Assembly (NCBI GenBank): GCA_028288705.1
Contig: JAQBNH010000019.1
Location: 310,001 to 374,000 of the forward strand
Length of the DNA: 64,000 nucleotides
DNA from: Ferruginibacter sp.
GTDB lineage: Bacteria; Bacteroidota; Bacteroidia; Chitinophagales; Chitinophagaceae
Reading direction: 5' to 3'
A program made the position numbers and the translations under genes. The notes under the pieces are model-generated. The model did no database searches, was not told the origin of the DNA, and worked only from the letters and a program-made list of their open reading frames with translations. Below are positions 32,780 to 40,489 of the stretch, piece by piece; the stretch's first letter is position 1, and every line of letters starts with the position of its first letter.

Positions 32780-33901
32780 TTAATTTCCTTTGATCATAAA
32801 CACGTAATCCTGCATCTTCCTGATTTGATTAACGCGGTCAACACCTTTCAATCCACCGCCGGAACCGATGCGGATATTTTCAAATTCCTTGATCTTTTTC
32901 ACCTCATCCACTGCGCGGAAGATATTGGCAGGTTTGATGGCGAACACCACACCATCAGCATTTAATTCTGTACTGGTAATGATTCCCACAAGGTCACCGT
33001 TTTTCGTGATCACCGGTGAACCGCTATTCCCTTCATTAGCTGTTGTGGTTAACTGGCAATAGATCGTATCCATCTGGTAGCCATTCTTCGCACTCACATA
33101 ACCTTCGCCATACACGATCTCTGCTTTCGGGTAACCCAGGATAAATACCTGTTCACCTAATTCAGCACTGGCTTTTTTTATGGAGTAAGGAAGCGGCGGT
33201 AATTTTTTAAAGTTGCTGTCGGTCACTTTTAAGATGGCGATATCATTCAGCTTATTTACATAAACGGCCTTCGCGGTGAACTGATCGCCCTTGTTATTTT
33301 CAATGATCAGGTGGTTCTTTGCTTCAAACACCACGTGGGCATTTGTTACGATATAATTATTACCAACATCGATCAGGAAACCTGTTGCACGGAATTTTGA
33401 TACGAGAATTGGTTTAGCAACCGGCAATACCGTAGTGCTTGCTTCCAGCTGATTCACCTTATTTTCGAGCTGACGGGTTTTATCTGCCTGGTCATTTAAT
33501 TTCTCTACTAATGGCTTAATATTCGGCTCCACGTTACTACTAACGGCCGAAACGAGGCTGGCAATGAAGATCGACACCAATCCTGCGATAGAAGCAGCCA
33601 CAGCAATCGTGCGTTTGTATTTTTGCCAGAGTTGAATCACCTTCGCTTTTCCAACAACCGGGGTTGCCTTCAGTAAAAATCCTTCGTCGGTTAATTTGGC
33701 TTCAACCTCATGAAGTGTATGTCGGAAATTTTTTGCCGTACCGTAGTTATCCAGTTCGTTGAGGAAAAAAAGTTGTTCCACAACCGCCTGGTCGAGTTCA
33801 GGATTATTTTTCCGGAGTTCTTCAAAATAGATCTTCTCCTGGGACGACATTTCGCCCTTTACAAATCTTTCCACCGCATCTATGAGTAAAGTATCTTCCA
33901 T
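32780..33901 (-). CDS. Membrane anti-sigma-like/trypsin-like serine protease fusion
   Basis: The 373-residue protein has three parts. Residues ~1-75 are helical and look like the cytosolic part of an anti-sigma factor (VERFVKGEMSSQEKIYFEE, NNPELDQAV). A single membrane segment lies at ~98-121, followed by a coiled coil (~130-155, VEKLNDQADKTRQLENK). The outer part is a trypsin-like protease with His189 (TNAHVV), Asp220 (NDIAIL) and Ser293 (EGNSGSP). It abuts the sigma-factor stop codon with no gap. A membrane regulator of that sigma factor is the natural reading, but the anti-sigma similarity is only by pattern. Confidence 0.75.
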   Translation of the reverse strand: MEDTLLIDAVERFVKGEMSSQEKIYFEELRKNNPELDQAVVEQLFFLNELDNYGTAKNFRHTLHEVEAKLTDEGFLLKATPVVGKAKVIQLWQKYKRTIAVAASIAGLVSIFIASLVSAVSSNVEPNIKPLVEKLNDQADKTRQLENKVNQLEASTTVLPVAKPILVSKFRATGFLIDVGNNYIVTNAHVVFEAKNHLIIENNKGDQFTAKAVYVNKLNDIAILKVTDSNFKKLPPLPYSIKKASAELGEQVFILGYPKAEIVYGEGYVSAKNGYQMDTIYCQLTTTANEGNSGSPVITKNGDLVGIITSTELNADGVVFAIKPANIFRAVDEVKKIKEFENIRIGSGGGLKGVDRVNQIRKMQDYVFMIKGN

Positions 33902-34468
33902 TTATTCTACATTTTTATATTGAGCAAAAAACAGTTTTTTCAACCGCACGAGGCATTTATATTTCTGGGTTTTTGCATTATCGGCATTGGTATATCCAAA
34001 ATGGGTGGCGATTTCCTGCATCTGTTTTTTCTGGATATAATACGCTTCCAGTAAACTTTTGCAGGGCTCCCCGATCTTGCTCATGGCATTTTCCATGATG
34101 CTGAAATCGTTTTGTTTCTTTTCGTGTGTTTCCAGTTCTTCTTCCACCGGTATCGTTTCTTCCAGCCCTTCTGACTGGGTAACAAAGCGGTTCTGTTGCT
34201 GTAATCTTTTCAGCCATAACCTCCGGCAGATCGAGTAAATAAAGGTTTTCAACAGGCAATGCAGTTCAAATTCAGGCGATTTTGCCTTTTCAAACAGCAC
34301 GATCATCGCTTCCTGGAAGATATCTGCGGCATCATCGGCGGTACCACTGTTGTTGATAACCAGCGATTTAACCATATTGTAATGTTCCCTGTATATCTGT
34401 TCTATCGCGCTTTTATCCTCTTTAGCCAGGCCTTCCAGTAAAAGATGTTCTTGTTCTGATGTATTCAC
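33902..34468 (-). CDS. ECF-type RNA polymerase sigma factor
   Basis: The 188-residue protein has region 2 (IYREHYNMVKSLVINN, then ADDAADIFQEAMIVLFEKAK with the DxxQE-like -10 recognition helix and TFIYSICRRLWLKRL) and region 4 (GEPCKSLLEAYYIQKKQMQE, IATHFGY, then AKTQKYKCLVRLKK). The start is GTG with a GGAAGG just before it. The protease/anti-sigma-like gene follows immediately. It is divergent to a small lipoprotein gene, with repeated TTGGGTTA-like motifs between, so autoregulation is possible. Confidence 0.9.
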   Translation of the reverse strand: MNTSEQEHLLLEGLAKEDKSAIEQIYREHYNMVKSLVINNSGTADDAADIFQEAMIVLFEKAKSPEFELHCLLKTFIYSICRRLWLKRLQQQNRFVTQSEGLEETIPVEEELETHEKKQNDFSIMENAMSKIGEPCKSLLEAYYIQKKQMQEIATHFGYTNADNAKTQKYKCLVRLKKLFFAQYKNVE

Positions 34469-34499
34469 CTTCCTGTATTAATACGTTTTTAATGAGATA

Positions 34500-34570
34500 G
34501 TAACCCAAAAACAGGCAGAAAAAAAAATTTTAAAAAACTTGGGTTACCTTTTTCCTGTTTGGGTATTAAC
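34500..34570. promoter_or_regulatory. Inverted and direct TTGGGTTA/CCTGTTTGGGTA motifs between divergent genes
   Basis: GTAACCCAAAAACAGG at 34500-34515 is mirrored by CCTGTTTGGGTATTA at 34554-34568. A further TTGGGTTA lies at 34539-34546. The copies face both the sigma-factor gene and the small lipoprotein gene, as expected for promoters read by the sigma factor itself. Confidence 0.4.
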
Positions 34571-34603
34571 TTGAAATTATAATTTAAATTTAAAACAACA
34601 ACA

Positions 34604-34795
34604 ATGAAAAAATTCTTAGCAATTGCTATCATCGCTGCATCTTTCACAGCTTGTAACGACACTGAAAAGAAAGTTGACGAAGTTAAAACTTCTGACACTA
34701 GCGTTATCACTACTCCAGCAGTAGCTGATACAATGAAAGTTGTAACTGACACTACAGTTAAAACTACCGTTACTACTGATACAATTAAAAAATAA
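34604..34795 (+). CDS. Small Thr-rich lipoprotein
   Basis: The 63-residue product has a lipoprotein signal peptide (MKKFLAIAIIAASFTAC) and a mature tail of only ~47 residues, made almost entirely of Thr, Val, Asp and Lys (for example TTVKTTVTTDTIKK). No fold or family is apparent. It is divergent to the sigma-factor/protease pair and followed by its own terminator, so it is a likely regulon member; its role is unknown. Confidence 0.7.
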   Translation: MKKFLAIAIIAASFTACNDTEKKVDEVKTSDTSVITTPAVADTMKVVTDTTVKTTVTTDTIKK

Positions 34796-34867
34796 TTCGT
34801 ATTTAGTTCGGTTACCGGCTACTTGCTGGTTGGTGACTTAAAGAATTTAATGGCAAGCAATCGTATA

Positions 34868-34897
34868 AGCCGCTTCAGTTCCCTGGAGTGGCTTTTT
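34868..34897 (+). terminator. Terminator after the small lipoprotein gene
   Basis: AGCCGCTTCAG (34868-34878) pairs with CTGGAGTGGCT (34883-34893) through G-U pairs around a TTCC loop, followed by a T run. Confidence 0.65.
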
Positions 34898-34932
34898 CGT
34901 TTGCAACATCAGAGGTTCACAAAAGTTTTTGT

Positions 34933-34962
34933 TTGCTGTATTAGAGAAAGGTTTTACTTTTG
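34933..34962 (+). promoter_or_regulatory. Promoter of the aromatic operon leader (TTG-N19-TACTTTTG)
   Basis: TTG at 34933-34935 and TACTTTTG at 34955-34962 are 19 bp apart, a full Bacteroidota consensus. Transcription would begin within a few bases of the leader-peptide ATG at 34972. Confidence 0.7.
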
Positions 34963-34971
34963 ACGGGAACA

Positions 34972-35052
34972 ATGAAAACATTATACACATATAGCTGGCA
35001 GGTTGCATATTATTATTACGATAATAAGCCGGGCGAGCTGTGTATAAACTGA
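34972..35052 (+). CDS. Tyr-rich leader peptide of the aromatic amino acid operon
   Basis: The 26-codon ORF reads MKTLYTYSWQVAYYYYDNKP followed by GELCIN and a TGA. Six of its codons are Tyr, four of them in a row (35008-35019), plus one Trp. It lies directly behind a consensus promoter and ahead of a terminator/antiterminator pair, and the downstream operon begins with tyrA. It is therefore a classic attenuation leader whose translation senses charged tRNA-Tyr. It is too short for ordinary gene calling. Confidence 0.8.
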   Translation: MKTLYTYSWQVAYYYYDNKPGELCIN

Positions 35053-35111
35053 TACGAATATTATAAAAGTTTACATATCTGAAGTCCCGGCTCATTGGCC
35101 GGGATTTTTTT
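35027..35111 (+). terminator. Attenuator: competing terminator and antiterminator hairpins
   Basis: The terminator pairs TCCCGGC (35085-35091) with GCCGGGA (35098-35104), followed by a T run. The segment AGCCGGG at 35027-35033, inside the leader ORF just after the Tyr run, can pair instead with CCCGGCT (35086-35092), which blocks the terminator. Ribosome stalling at the Tyr codons would leave that segment free and favour read-through into tyrA. Confidence 0.75.
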
Positions 35112-35129
35112 ATGTTTTAAAATTAATTT

Positions 35130-35969
35130 ATGCAGGTAACGATTATCGGAATTGGTTTAATTGGCGGCTCTATGGCGCTGGCTTTAAAGGATAAAGGCAT
35201 CGTGACAAAAATTTTTGCTGTGGATCAAAACCCGGCACATGGGCAGCTGGCGCTTGAACTGGGCATTGCCGATGAGGTGGCAGATCTTGATTCGGCACTT
35301 GCTCAATCCGACCTTGTGGTACTGTCTATTCCTGTTGATGCCGCCGCTAAACTTCTGCCAGAAATAATGAGCAAGGTTAGCAGCCAGGTCGTTTTTGATG
35401 TGAGCTCCACGAAGAAAGTTATTTGCGATACAGCCCTGCATTGCGAAAATGCCGGTCGCTTTGTTGCCAGTCACCCGATGTGGGGCACGGAGTTTCACGG
35501 TCCGCAAGCCGCACAGAAGGGCGCGTTTGCCCACAAGGCCGCCGTCATCTGCCACAAAGAAAGATCAGACGCCGATGCAGTGGCCATGGTAGAAAAAATT
35601 TACCTCGCCCTTGGCATGCATTTGCTGTATATGGATGCCGCAGCCCATGATGTTCATGCCGCCTATATCAGCCATATTTCCCATGTATCTTCTTTCGCCC
35701 TGGCCAATACCGTTTTGGAAAAGGAGAAAGAGGACGATAAAATATTTGAAATGGCCAGCGGAGGTTTCGAAAGTTCGGTAAGGCTCGCGAAAAGTAATGC
35801 GGCGATGTGGGTGCCGATCTTTATCCAGAATAAAGAAAACCTGTTGGATGTATTGAATGAACATATCAGCCAGTTGAGAAAATTTAAAAGTTGCCTCGAA
35901 AAAGAAAATTATACTTACCTGGCAGAACTGATTGAAAATGCAAACACGATTAAACGAATTTTAAAATAA
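35130..35969 (+). CDS. tyrA: Prephenate dehydrogenase TyrA
   Basis: It converts prephenate to 4-hydroxyphenylpyruvate in tyrosine synthesis. The 279-residue protein has the NAD-binding start MQVTIIGIGLIGGSMALALK (GxGxxG). Catalytic-domain motifs follow: VFDVSSTKKVI, FVASHPMWGTEFHGP with the conserved His, and HDVHAAYISHISHVSSFALA. No chorismate mutase domain is attached; that activity is fused to the next gene's DAHP synthase. It is the first gene after the Tyr-rich attenuator, so it should be derepressed when tyrosine is short. Confidence 0.92.
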   Translation: MQVTIIGIGLIGGSMALALKDKGIVTKIFAVDQNPAHGQLALELGIADEVADLDSALAQSDLVVLSIPVDAAAKLLPEIMSKVSSQVVFDVSSTKKVICDTALHCENAGRFVASHPMWGTEFHGPQAAQKGAFAHKAAVICHKERSDADAVAMVEKIYLALGMHLLYMDAAAHDVHAAYISHISHVSSFALANTVLEKEKEDDKIFEMASGGFESSVRLAKSNAAMWVPIFIQNKENLLDVLNEHISQLRKFKSCLEKENYTYLAELIENANTIKRILK

Positions 35970-36027
35970 CGCTAACGGCTGTAATAAAATTAACGGCTAC
36001 TTTTATCATGCAAACGCAAAAATTATC

Positions 36028-37098
36028 ATGAAGGAAAATATGGTGAATGCCTGGAACAAGCGGCCGCTTATCATCAGCGGCCCTTGCAGTGCAGAAACGG
36101 AAGAACAGGTTTTAGCAACGGCTCAGCGTTTAGCCGCTACCGGTAAAGTGGATATGCTCCGCGCCGGCATCTGGAAACCCCGCACGAAACCAGGCCTCTT
36201 TGAAGGGATCGGTGTAAAAGGTTTGCCCTGGCTGATGCAGGCGAAAAAACTTACCGGCCTGCCAACAACGGTTGAAGTAGCCACAGCGAAACACGTGGAG
36301 GATGCTTTACAGTTTGACGTTGATGTACTTTGGATCGGCGCCCGTACAACGGTTAATCCTTTCAGCGTACAGGAAGTGGCCGACGCCCTTCGTGGTGTGG
36401 ATATTCCGGTGCTGGTAAAAAATCCTGTTCATCCTGATCTGGATCTCTGGACCGGTGCGATTGAACGCTTGCAGAAAGTTGGTGTAAAAGATATCGGCAT
36501 GATCCACCGTGGGTTTTCATCTTATGGAAATACGGAATATCGCAATGCACCGATGTGGCATTTGCCGATCGAAATGAAACGGCGTTTCCCGGGTATGTTG
36601 TTGATCTGCGATCCATCGCATATTTGCGGCAACCGCCATATGCTGCAAGCGGTGATGCAACAAAGCATTGATCTCGATTTTGATGGTCTTATCGTAGAAA
36701 GCCATATTGATCCGGATAATGCCTGGAGCGATGCGAAACAACAGGTTACACCGGAAAAATTAAATGAGATACTGGACGCGCTGGTTTGGCGCTCGGGAAC
36801 GAGCAACACGCAGGAATTTATCACGGCCTTGGCTACTTTGCGCGAACAGATCAACCATATCGATGATGAATTACTCACCTTGATTGGCCAGCGGATGAAA
36901 CTGGCAGACCAGATCGGCGAATACAAACGCAATAATAATATCACTATTTTACAAACAAACCGCTGGAATGAGATCCTCGACAGAGCTTCGGCGAAAGGAG
37001 AGCGGCTTGGGCTTGGTAAAGAATTCATTGGCCGTTACCTGGATGCCATTCACCTGGAAAGTATCAGGCACCAGAATAAAATCATGAACGAAGAATAA
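36028..37098 (+). CDS. Bifunctional DAHP synthase/chorismate mutase
   Basis: The N-terminal ~260 residues are a class I-beta 3-deoxy-7-phosphoheptulonate synthase (SGPCSAETEEQVL, RAGIWKPRTKPGLFEG, WIGARTTVNPFSVQEVA, VLVKNPVHPDLDLW, ICDPSHICGNRHML), the entry step of the shikimate pathway. Residues ~275-350 are an AroQ-type chorismate mutase (ALATLREQINHIDDELLTLIGQRM, then the DQIGEYKRNNNI stretch). This fusion is common in Bacteroidota. The gene lies 58 bp after tyrA and 2 bp before aroB. Confidence 0.92.
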   Translation: MKENMVNAWNKRPLIISGPCSAETEEQVLATAQRLAATGKVDMLRAGIWKPRTKPGLFEGIGVKGLPWLMQAKKLTGLPTTVEVATAKHVEDALQFDVDVLWIGARTTVNPFSVQEVADALRGVDIPVLVKNPVHPDLDLWTGAIERLQKVGVKDIGMIHRGFSSYGNTEYRNAPMWHLPIEMKRRFPGMLLICDPSHICGNRHMLQAVMQQSIDLDFDGLIVESHIDPDNAWSDAKQQVTPEKLNEILDALVWRSGTSNTQEFITALATLREQINHIDDELLTLIGQRMKLADQIGEYKRNNNITILQTNRWNEILDRASAKGERLGLGKEFIGRYLDAIHLESIRHQNKIMNEE

Positions 37099-37100
37099 CT

Positions 37101-38132
37101 ATGGAAACAATATCACCGGGCCGGTTAAAAACGACCTACCTCTTCAATCAGTCATTTGCTTCCCTGCTGAAATTATTGCCGGAAGGAAAAGTGGTGATCG
37201 TTACAGATGACCATGTTTACAAAGCACAGCAGGAAAAATTCAGCAACATCCCAGTGATCACTGTGCCTTCGGGTGAAGCAACAAAGCAGCAAAAAACTGT
37301 TGATGATATCATAGCTGCCTTACTAAAGTTACAGGCAGATAAAAGTACAGTGATCGTCGCCGTTGGTGGAGGCGTGGTTACGGATATGGCCGGCTATGCA
37401 GCCAGTATTTATAAGCGCGGCGTTCGTCTCGCACTGGCACCTACATCAATTCTGGCCATGGTAGACGCCGCTGTTGGCGGAAAGAACGGTGTTGATGTGG
37501 GCCTGTATAAAAATATGGTCGGCACGGTGTATCAGCCGGAATATATTTTATTCGATTATCATTTTTTATCCACCCTCCCCCAGGAAGAATGGGTGAACGG
37601 GTTCGCTGAAATTATTAAACATGCCTGCATTAAAGACGCGGCATTATTTGAAGAACTCAGCAATACATCCCTCTCATTTTACCAGCATGATCCTGCGCGG
37701 TTAGCATCCCTGGTTGAACGAAACGTGCGTATCAAAAAAGTGATTGTTGAAGAAGATGAGTTCGAAACCGGCGACCGCAAACTGCTCAATTTCGGGCATA
37801 CGGTCGGCCATGCGATTGAAAATGTACATCATTTGCCACATGGCCATGCGATCAGCGTGGGTATGGTGATCGCTGCAACTTTATCAGAAGAACTGGCGGG
37901 GCTGCCAATGGGCGATACACGTCGGTTGATCACATTATTAAATGCTTACGGCCTGACTACCGCAGTAAAATTTAACCTGGATACGATTTGGGAAATTTTA
38001 CTAATGGATAAGAAACGTGCAAACGATTCCATGAATTTTATTTTATTGCGGGCGATTGGAGACGGCATCATCATGCCGATTCCATTAACGCAATTAAAAG
38101 CATTAATCACGGCTTATTTGGAGCGCTCATGA
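37101..38132 (+). CDS. aroB: 3-dehydroquinate synthase AroB
   Basis: AroB cyclises DAHP to 3-dehydroquinate using NAD and a metal ion. The 343-residue protein has the family motifs VAVGGGVVTDMAGYAASIYKRG, PTSILAMVDAAVGGKNGVD, GFAEIIKHACI and LNFGHTVGHAIE (metal-binding His). The TGA overlaps the aroA ATG by 4 bp (ATGA at 38129-38132), so the genes are translationally coupled. Confidence 0.95.
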   Translation: METISPGRLKTTYLFNQSFASLLKLLPEGKVVIVTDDHVYKAQQEKFSNIPVITVPSGEATKQQKTVDDIIAALLKLQADKSTVIVAVGGGVVTDMAGYAASIYKRGVRLALAPTSILAMVDAAVGGKNGVDVGLYKNMVGTVYQPEYILFDYHFLSTLPQEEWVNGFAEIIKHACIKDAALFEELSNTSLSFYQHDPARLASLVERNVRIKKVIVEEDEFETGDRKLLNFGHTVGHAIENVHHLPHGHAISVGMVIAATLSEELAGLPMGDTRRLITLLNAYGLTTAVKFNLDTIWEILLMDKKRANDSMNFILLRAIGDGIIMPIPLTQLKALITAYLERS

Positions 38133-39412
38133 AGTTGACAATAGTACCATCCGTTATCAATGGCATTGTCACCGCACCTGCATCGAAGAGTGCTATGCAA
38201 CGTGCGTGTGCCATGGCTTTACTGCATAAGGGCGAAACATTACTGCACAATGCGGGCACAAGCAATGATGACCTTGCGGCACTTTCTATTGTGAGAAGTT
38301 TTGGCGCAACAACAACTGCGTTGCCAGGCCATAAAATGATGATCAGTAGCAGCGGCTATCCTTTACCGGTGGCGGACGGAACAATTGATTGCGGGGAAAG
38401 CGGTTTAAGTATCCGCATGTTTACGCCGGTAGCAGCCTTACTGGATTCCAGCGTACAAATAACCGGCAGCGGTAGTTTGCTCTCACGCCCGATGGATTTT
38501 TTTGAAACGGTGTTACCGCAATTAGGTGTGAGCATCCAAAGTAACAACGGCCGGCTTCCATTGGCCATAAAAGGCCCGCTTCAACCTGCCGAAATCACCG
38601 TTGATGGTTCTTTAAGTTCGCAATTCCTCACCGGCTTGTTGCTGGCTTTTGCAAAGTCCGCAACAGCGCCTGTACGCATTAATGTGCTGAATCTAAAAAG
38701 CCGGCCCTATATTGATTTGACATTGCAGGTGATGAAAATATTCGGGTATAACATTGTAAATCATCAATACGAAAGTTTTGATATTTTGCCGGCTAACATG
38801 CAGGAAGAAAGCCAGGTGAACTTTACTGTTGAGGGCGACTGGAGCGGTGCTGCATTTTTATTGGTAGCCGGTGCGATCGCAGGCAATATTACGGTACGTG
38901 GGCTCGATGTATTTTCTGTTCAGGCAGACAAAGCGATCTTGCAGGCGCTGATGATGGCGAAGGCAAACATCAGTATCACCGAAGCGGAGATTGTTGTACA
39001 GCCTAAATCATTGCAGCCCTTTCATTTTAATGCAACAGATTGCCCGGATCTTTTTCCGCCACTGGTGGCATTGGCTGCTTACTGCGAAGGAAGTTCCGTG
39101 ATCGAAGGCGTATCGCGTTTGTCGCATAAAGAAAGCGATCGCGGCATCAGTTTGCAGGAAGAGTTTGGAAAGATGGGCGTTATCATTAAATTACAGGACG
39201 ACCTGATGATCATCGAAGGCGGGAGCGGGCTTCACGCTGCTGCAGTATACTCTCACCATGATCACCGGATCGCCATGGCAACGGCTGTAGCTGCGCTCAA
39301 AGCGACAGGTCAAACGGAAATATCCGGTGCAGAAGCCATTAATAAATCATACCCCGATTTTTATAAACACCTGGAAACGCTGGGTGCCATCATAAGCACA
39401 GATCAACCATAA
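38129..39412 (+). CDS. aroA: EPSP synthase AroA
   Basis: 3-phosphoshikimate 1-carboxyvinyltransferase. The 427-residue protein has the typical Lys/Ser start region (VTAPASKSAMQRACAMALLH), DCGESGLSIRMFTPVAALL (an unusual GESGLSxR variant of the GNAGTxxR motif), a middle SSQFLTGLLLAF segment, and late DCPDLFPPLVALAAYCEG and HKESDRG. HHDHRIAMA near the C-terminus is also conserved. The GESGLS form is shared by other Bacteroidota homologues to my knowledge. Coupled to aroB, followed by aroC 10 bp later. Confidence 0.93.
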   Translation: MKLTIVPSVINGIVTAPASKSAMQRACAMALLHKGETLLHNAGTSNDDLAALSIVRSFGATTTALPGHKMMISSSGYPLPVADGTIDCGESGLSIRMFTPVAALLDSSVQITGSGSLLSRPMDFFETVLPQLGVSIQSNNGRLPLAIKGPLQPAEITVDGSLSSQFLTGLLLAFAKSATAPVRINVLNLKSRPYIDLTLQVMKIFGYNIVNHQYESFDILPANMQEESQVNFTVEGDWSGAAFLLVAGAIAGNITVRGLDVFSVQADKAILQALMMAKANISITEAEIVVQPKSLQPFHFNATDCPDLFPPLVALAAYCEGSSVIEGVSRLSHKESDRGISLQEEFGKMGVIIKLQDDLMIIEGGSGLHAAAVYSHHDHRIAMATAVAALKATGQTEISGAEAINKSYPDFYKHLETLGAIISTDQP

Positions 39413-39422
39413 ATATTTAACC

Positions 39423-40430
39423 TTGAACAGCTTCGGAACTTTATTACGCATTCATATATTCGGCGAGTCGCACGGTCCCTCCGTAGGCATTACGATCGAT
39501 GGTTGCCCCGCGGGTATCCCAGTACCGCAGGCTGATTTCCTTCCTGATCTCGAACGGCGAAAAGGGGGAATGCAAAAGGGGACCACGCCACGGAAAGAGG
39601 ACGATCTGCCGATATTTATTTCCGGAGTTTTTAACGAACGCACAACCGGCGCACCGCTCACGATGTTGTTCGAAAATAACAATACACGCAGCACCGATTA
39701 TGATAAACTGCGCAGCGTTCCTCGTCCCGGGCATGCTGATTTTACCGCATCACAAAAATTTGGCGGCTATGAAGATTTCCGTGGCGGCGGACATTTCAGC
39801 GGACGCCTGACCGTATGCCTGGTGGCTGCCGGTATCATTGCAAAGAAGATCATGCAGGTTGCCAGTGGCAAGATCAGTTGTGTAGCAACCATTAAGGAAA
39901 TCGGGGGAGAGCCCGACACCGAAAAAGGTTTACAAAAAGCCATTGATGCAAAAGACAGTGTTGGAGGAATTGTAGAATGTGTGACAAAAAACCTTCCGGC
40001 CGGACTTGGCGAACCTTTCTTTCATTCAGCAGAATCCCTGATCAGCCAGCTCGCATTTGCTATTCCCGCGATCAAAGGCATTGAATTTGGTGCCGGCTTC
40101 GCCGCTGCTAAAATGTTTGGAACAGAACATAATGACGCACTCCTGGATGCTTCGGGCACAACAGCAACAAATCATGCAGGAGGTATTGTCGGAGGTATAA
40201 CAAATGGTAACGACCTTATCTTTCGTGTAGCTGTAAAACCAACTTCTTCAACGCCAAAAGAACAACAGACTTACAACCTGGACACCGATAAAATAGAAGC
40301 GTTCTCTGTAAAAGGGCGACATGATCTTTGCATCGCGCTTCGTGTTCCGGTCATCCTGGAGGCAGTAACGGCGCTGGTTTTAGCCGATCTGCTATTGCTC
40401 GAACAAAAAGTTCCGCGAATTACTCAGTAA
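39423..40430 (+). CDS. aroC: Chorismate synthase AroC
   Basis: AroC makes chorismate from EPSP with reduced flavin. The 335-residue protein starts with a TTG codon and reads SFGTLLRIHIFGESHGPSVG, a family signature (GESHG). Others are RPGHADFTASQKFG, FRGGGHFSGRLTVCLVAAG and GIVGGITNGNDLIFRVAVKP. It is the last gene of the aromatic operon, with a terminator 12 bp downstream. Confidence 0.95.
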   Translation: MNSFGTLLRIHIFGESHGPSVGITIDGCPAGIPVPQADFLPDLERRKGGMQKGTTPRKEDDLPIFISGVFNERTTGAPLTMLFENNNTRSTDYDKLRSVPRPGHADFTASQKFGGYEDFRGGGHFSGRLTVCLVAAGIIAKKIMQVASGKISCVATIKEIGGEPDTEKGLQKAIDAKDSVGGIVECVTKNLPAGLGEPFFHSAESLISQLAFAIPAIKGIEFGAGFAAAKMFGTEHNDALLDASGTTATNHAGGIVGGITNGNDLIFRVAVKPTSSTPKEQQTYNLDTDKIEAFSVKGRHDLCIALRVPVILEAVTALVLADLLLLEQKVPRITQ

Positions 40431-40441
40431 GTTTTATCTAT

Positions 40442-40473
40442 AAAAAAAGGCTCCAATGATGAAGCCTTTTTTC
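40442..40473. terminator. Terminator at the end of the aromatic operon
   Basis: AAAAAAGGCT (40443-40452) pairs with AGCCTTTTTT (40463-40472) around a 10-nt loop. It is symmetric enough to serve also the converging T9SS cargo gene. Confidence 0.8.
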
Positions 40474-40489
40474 TTATCCGTTAACGCTG

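Noticed and set aside
34847..35095. 82-codon minus-strand ORF in the tyrA leader region
   Set aside because: No family-like content; the region is explained by a terminator, a promoter and the attenuator on the plus strand.
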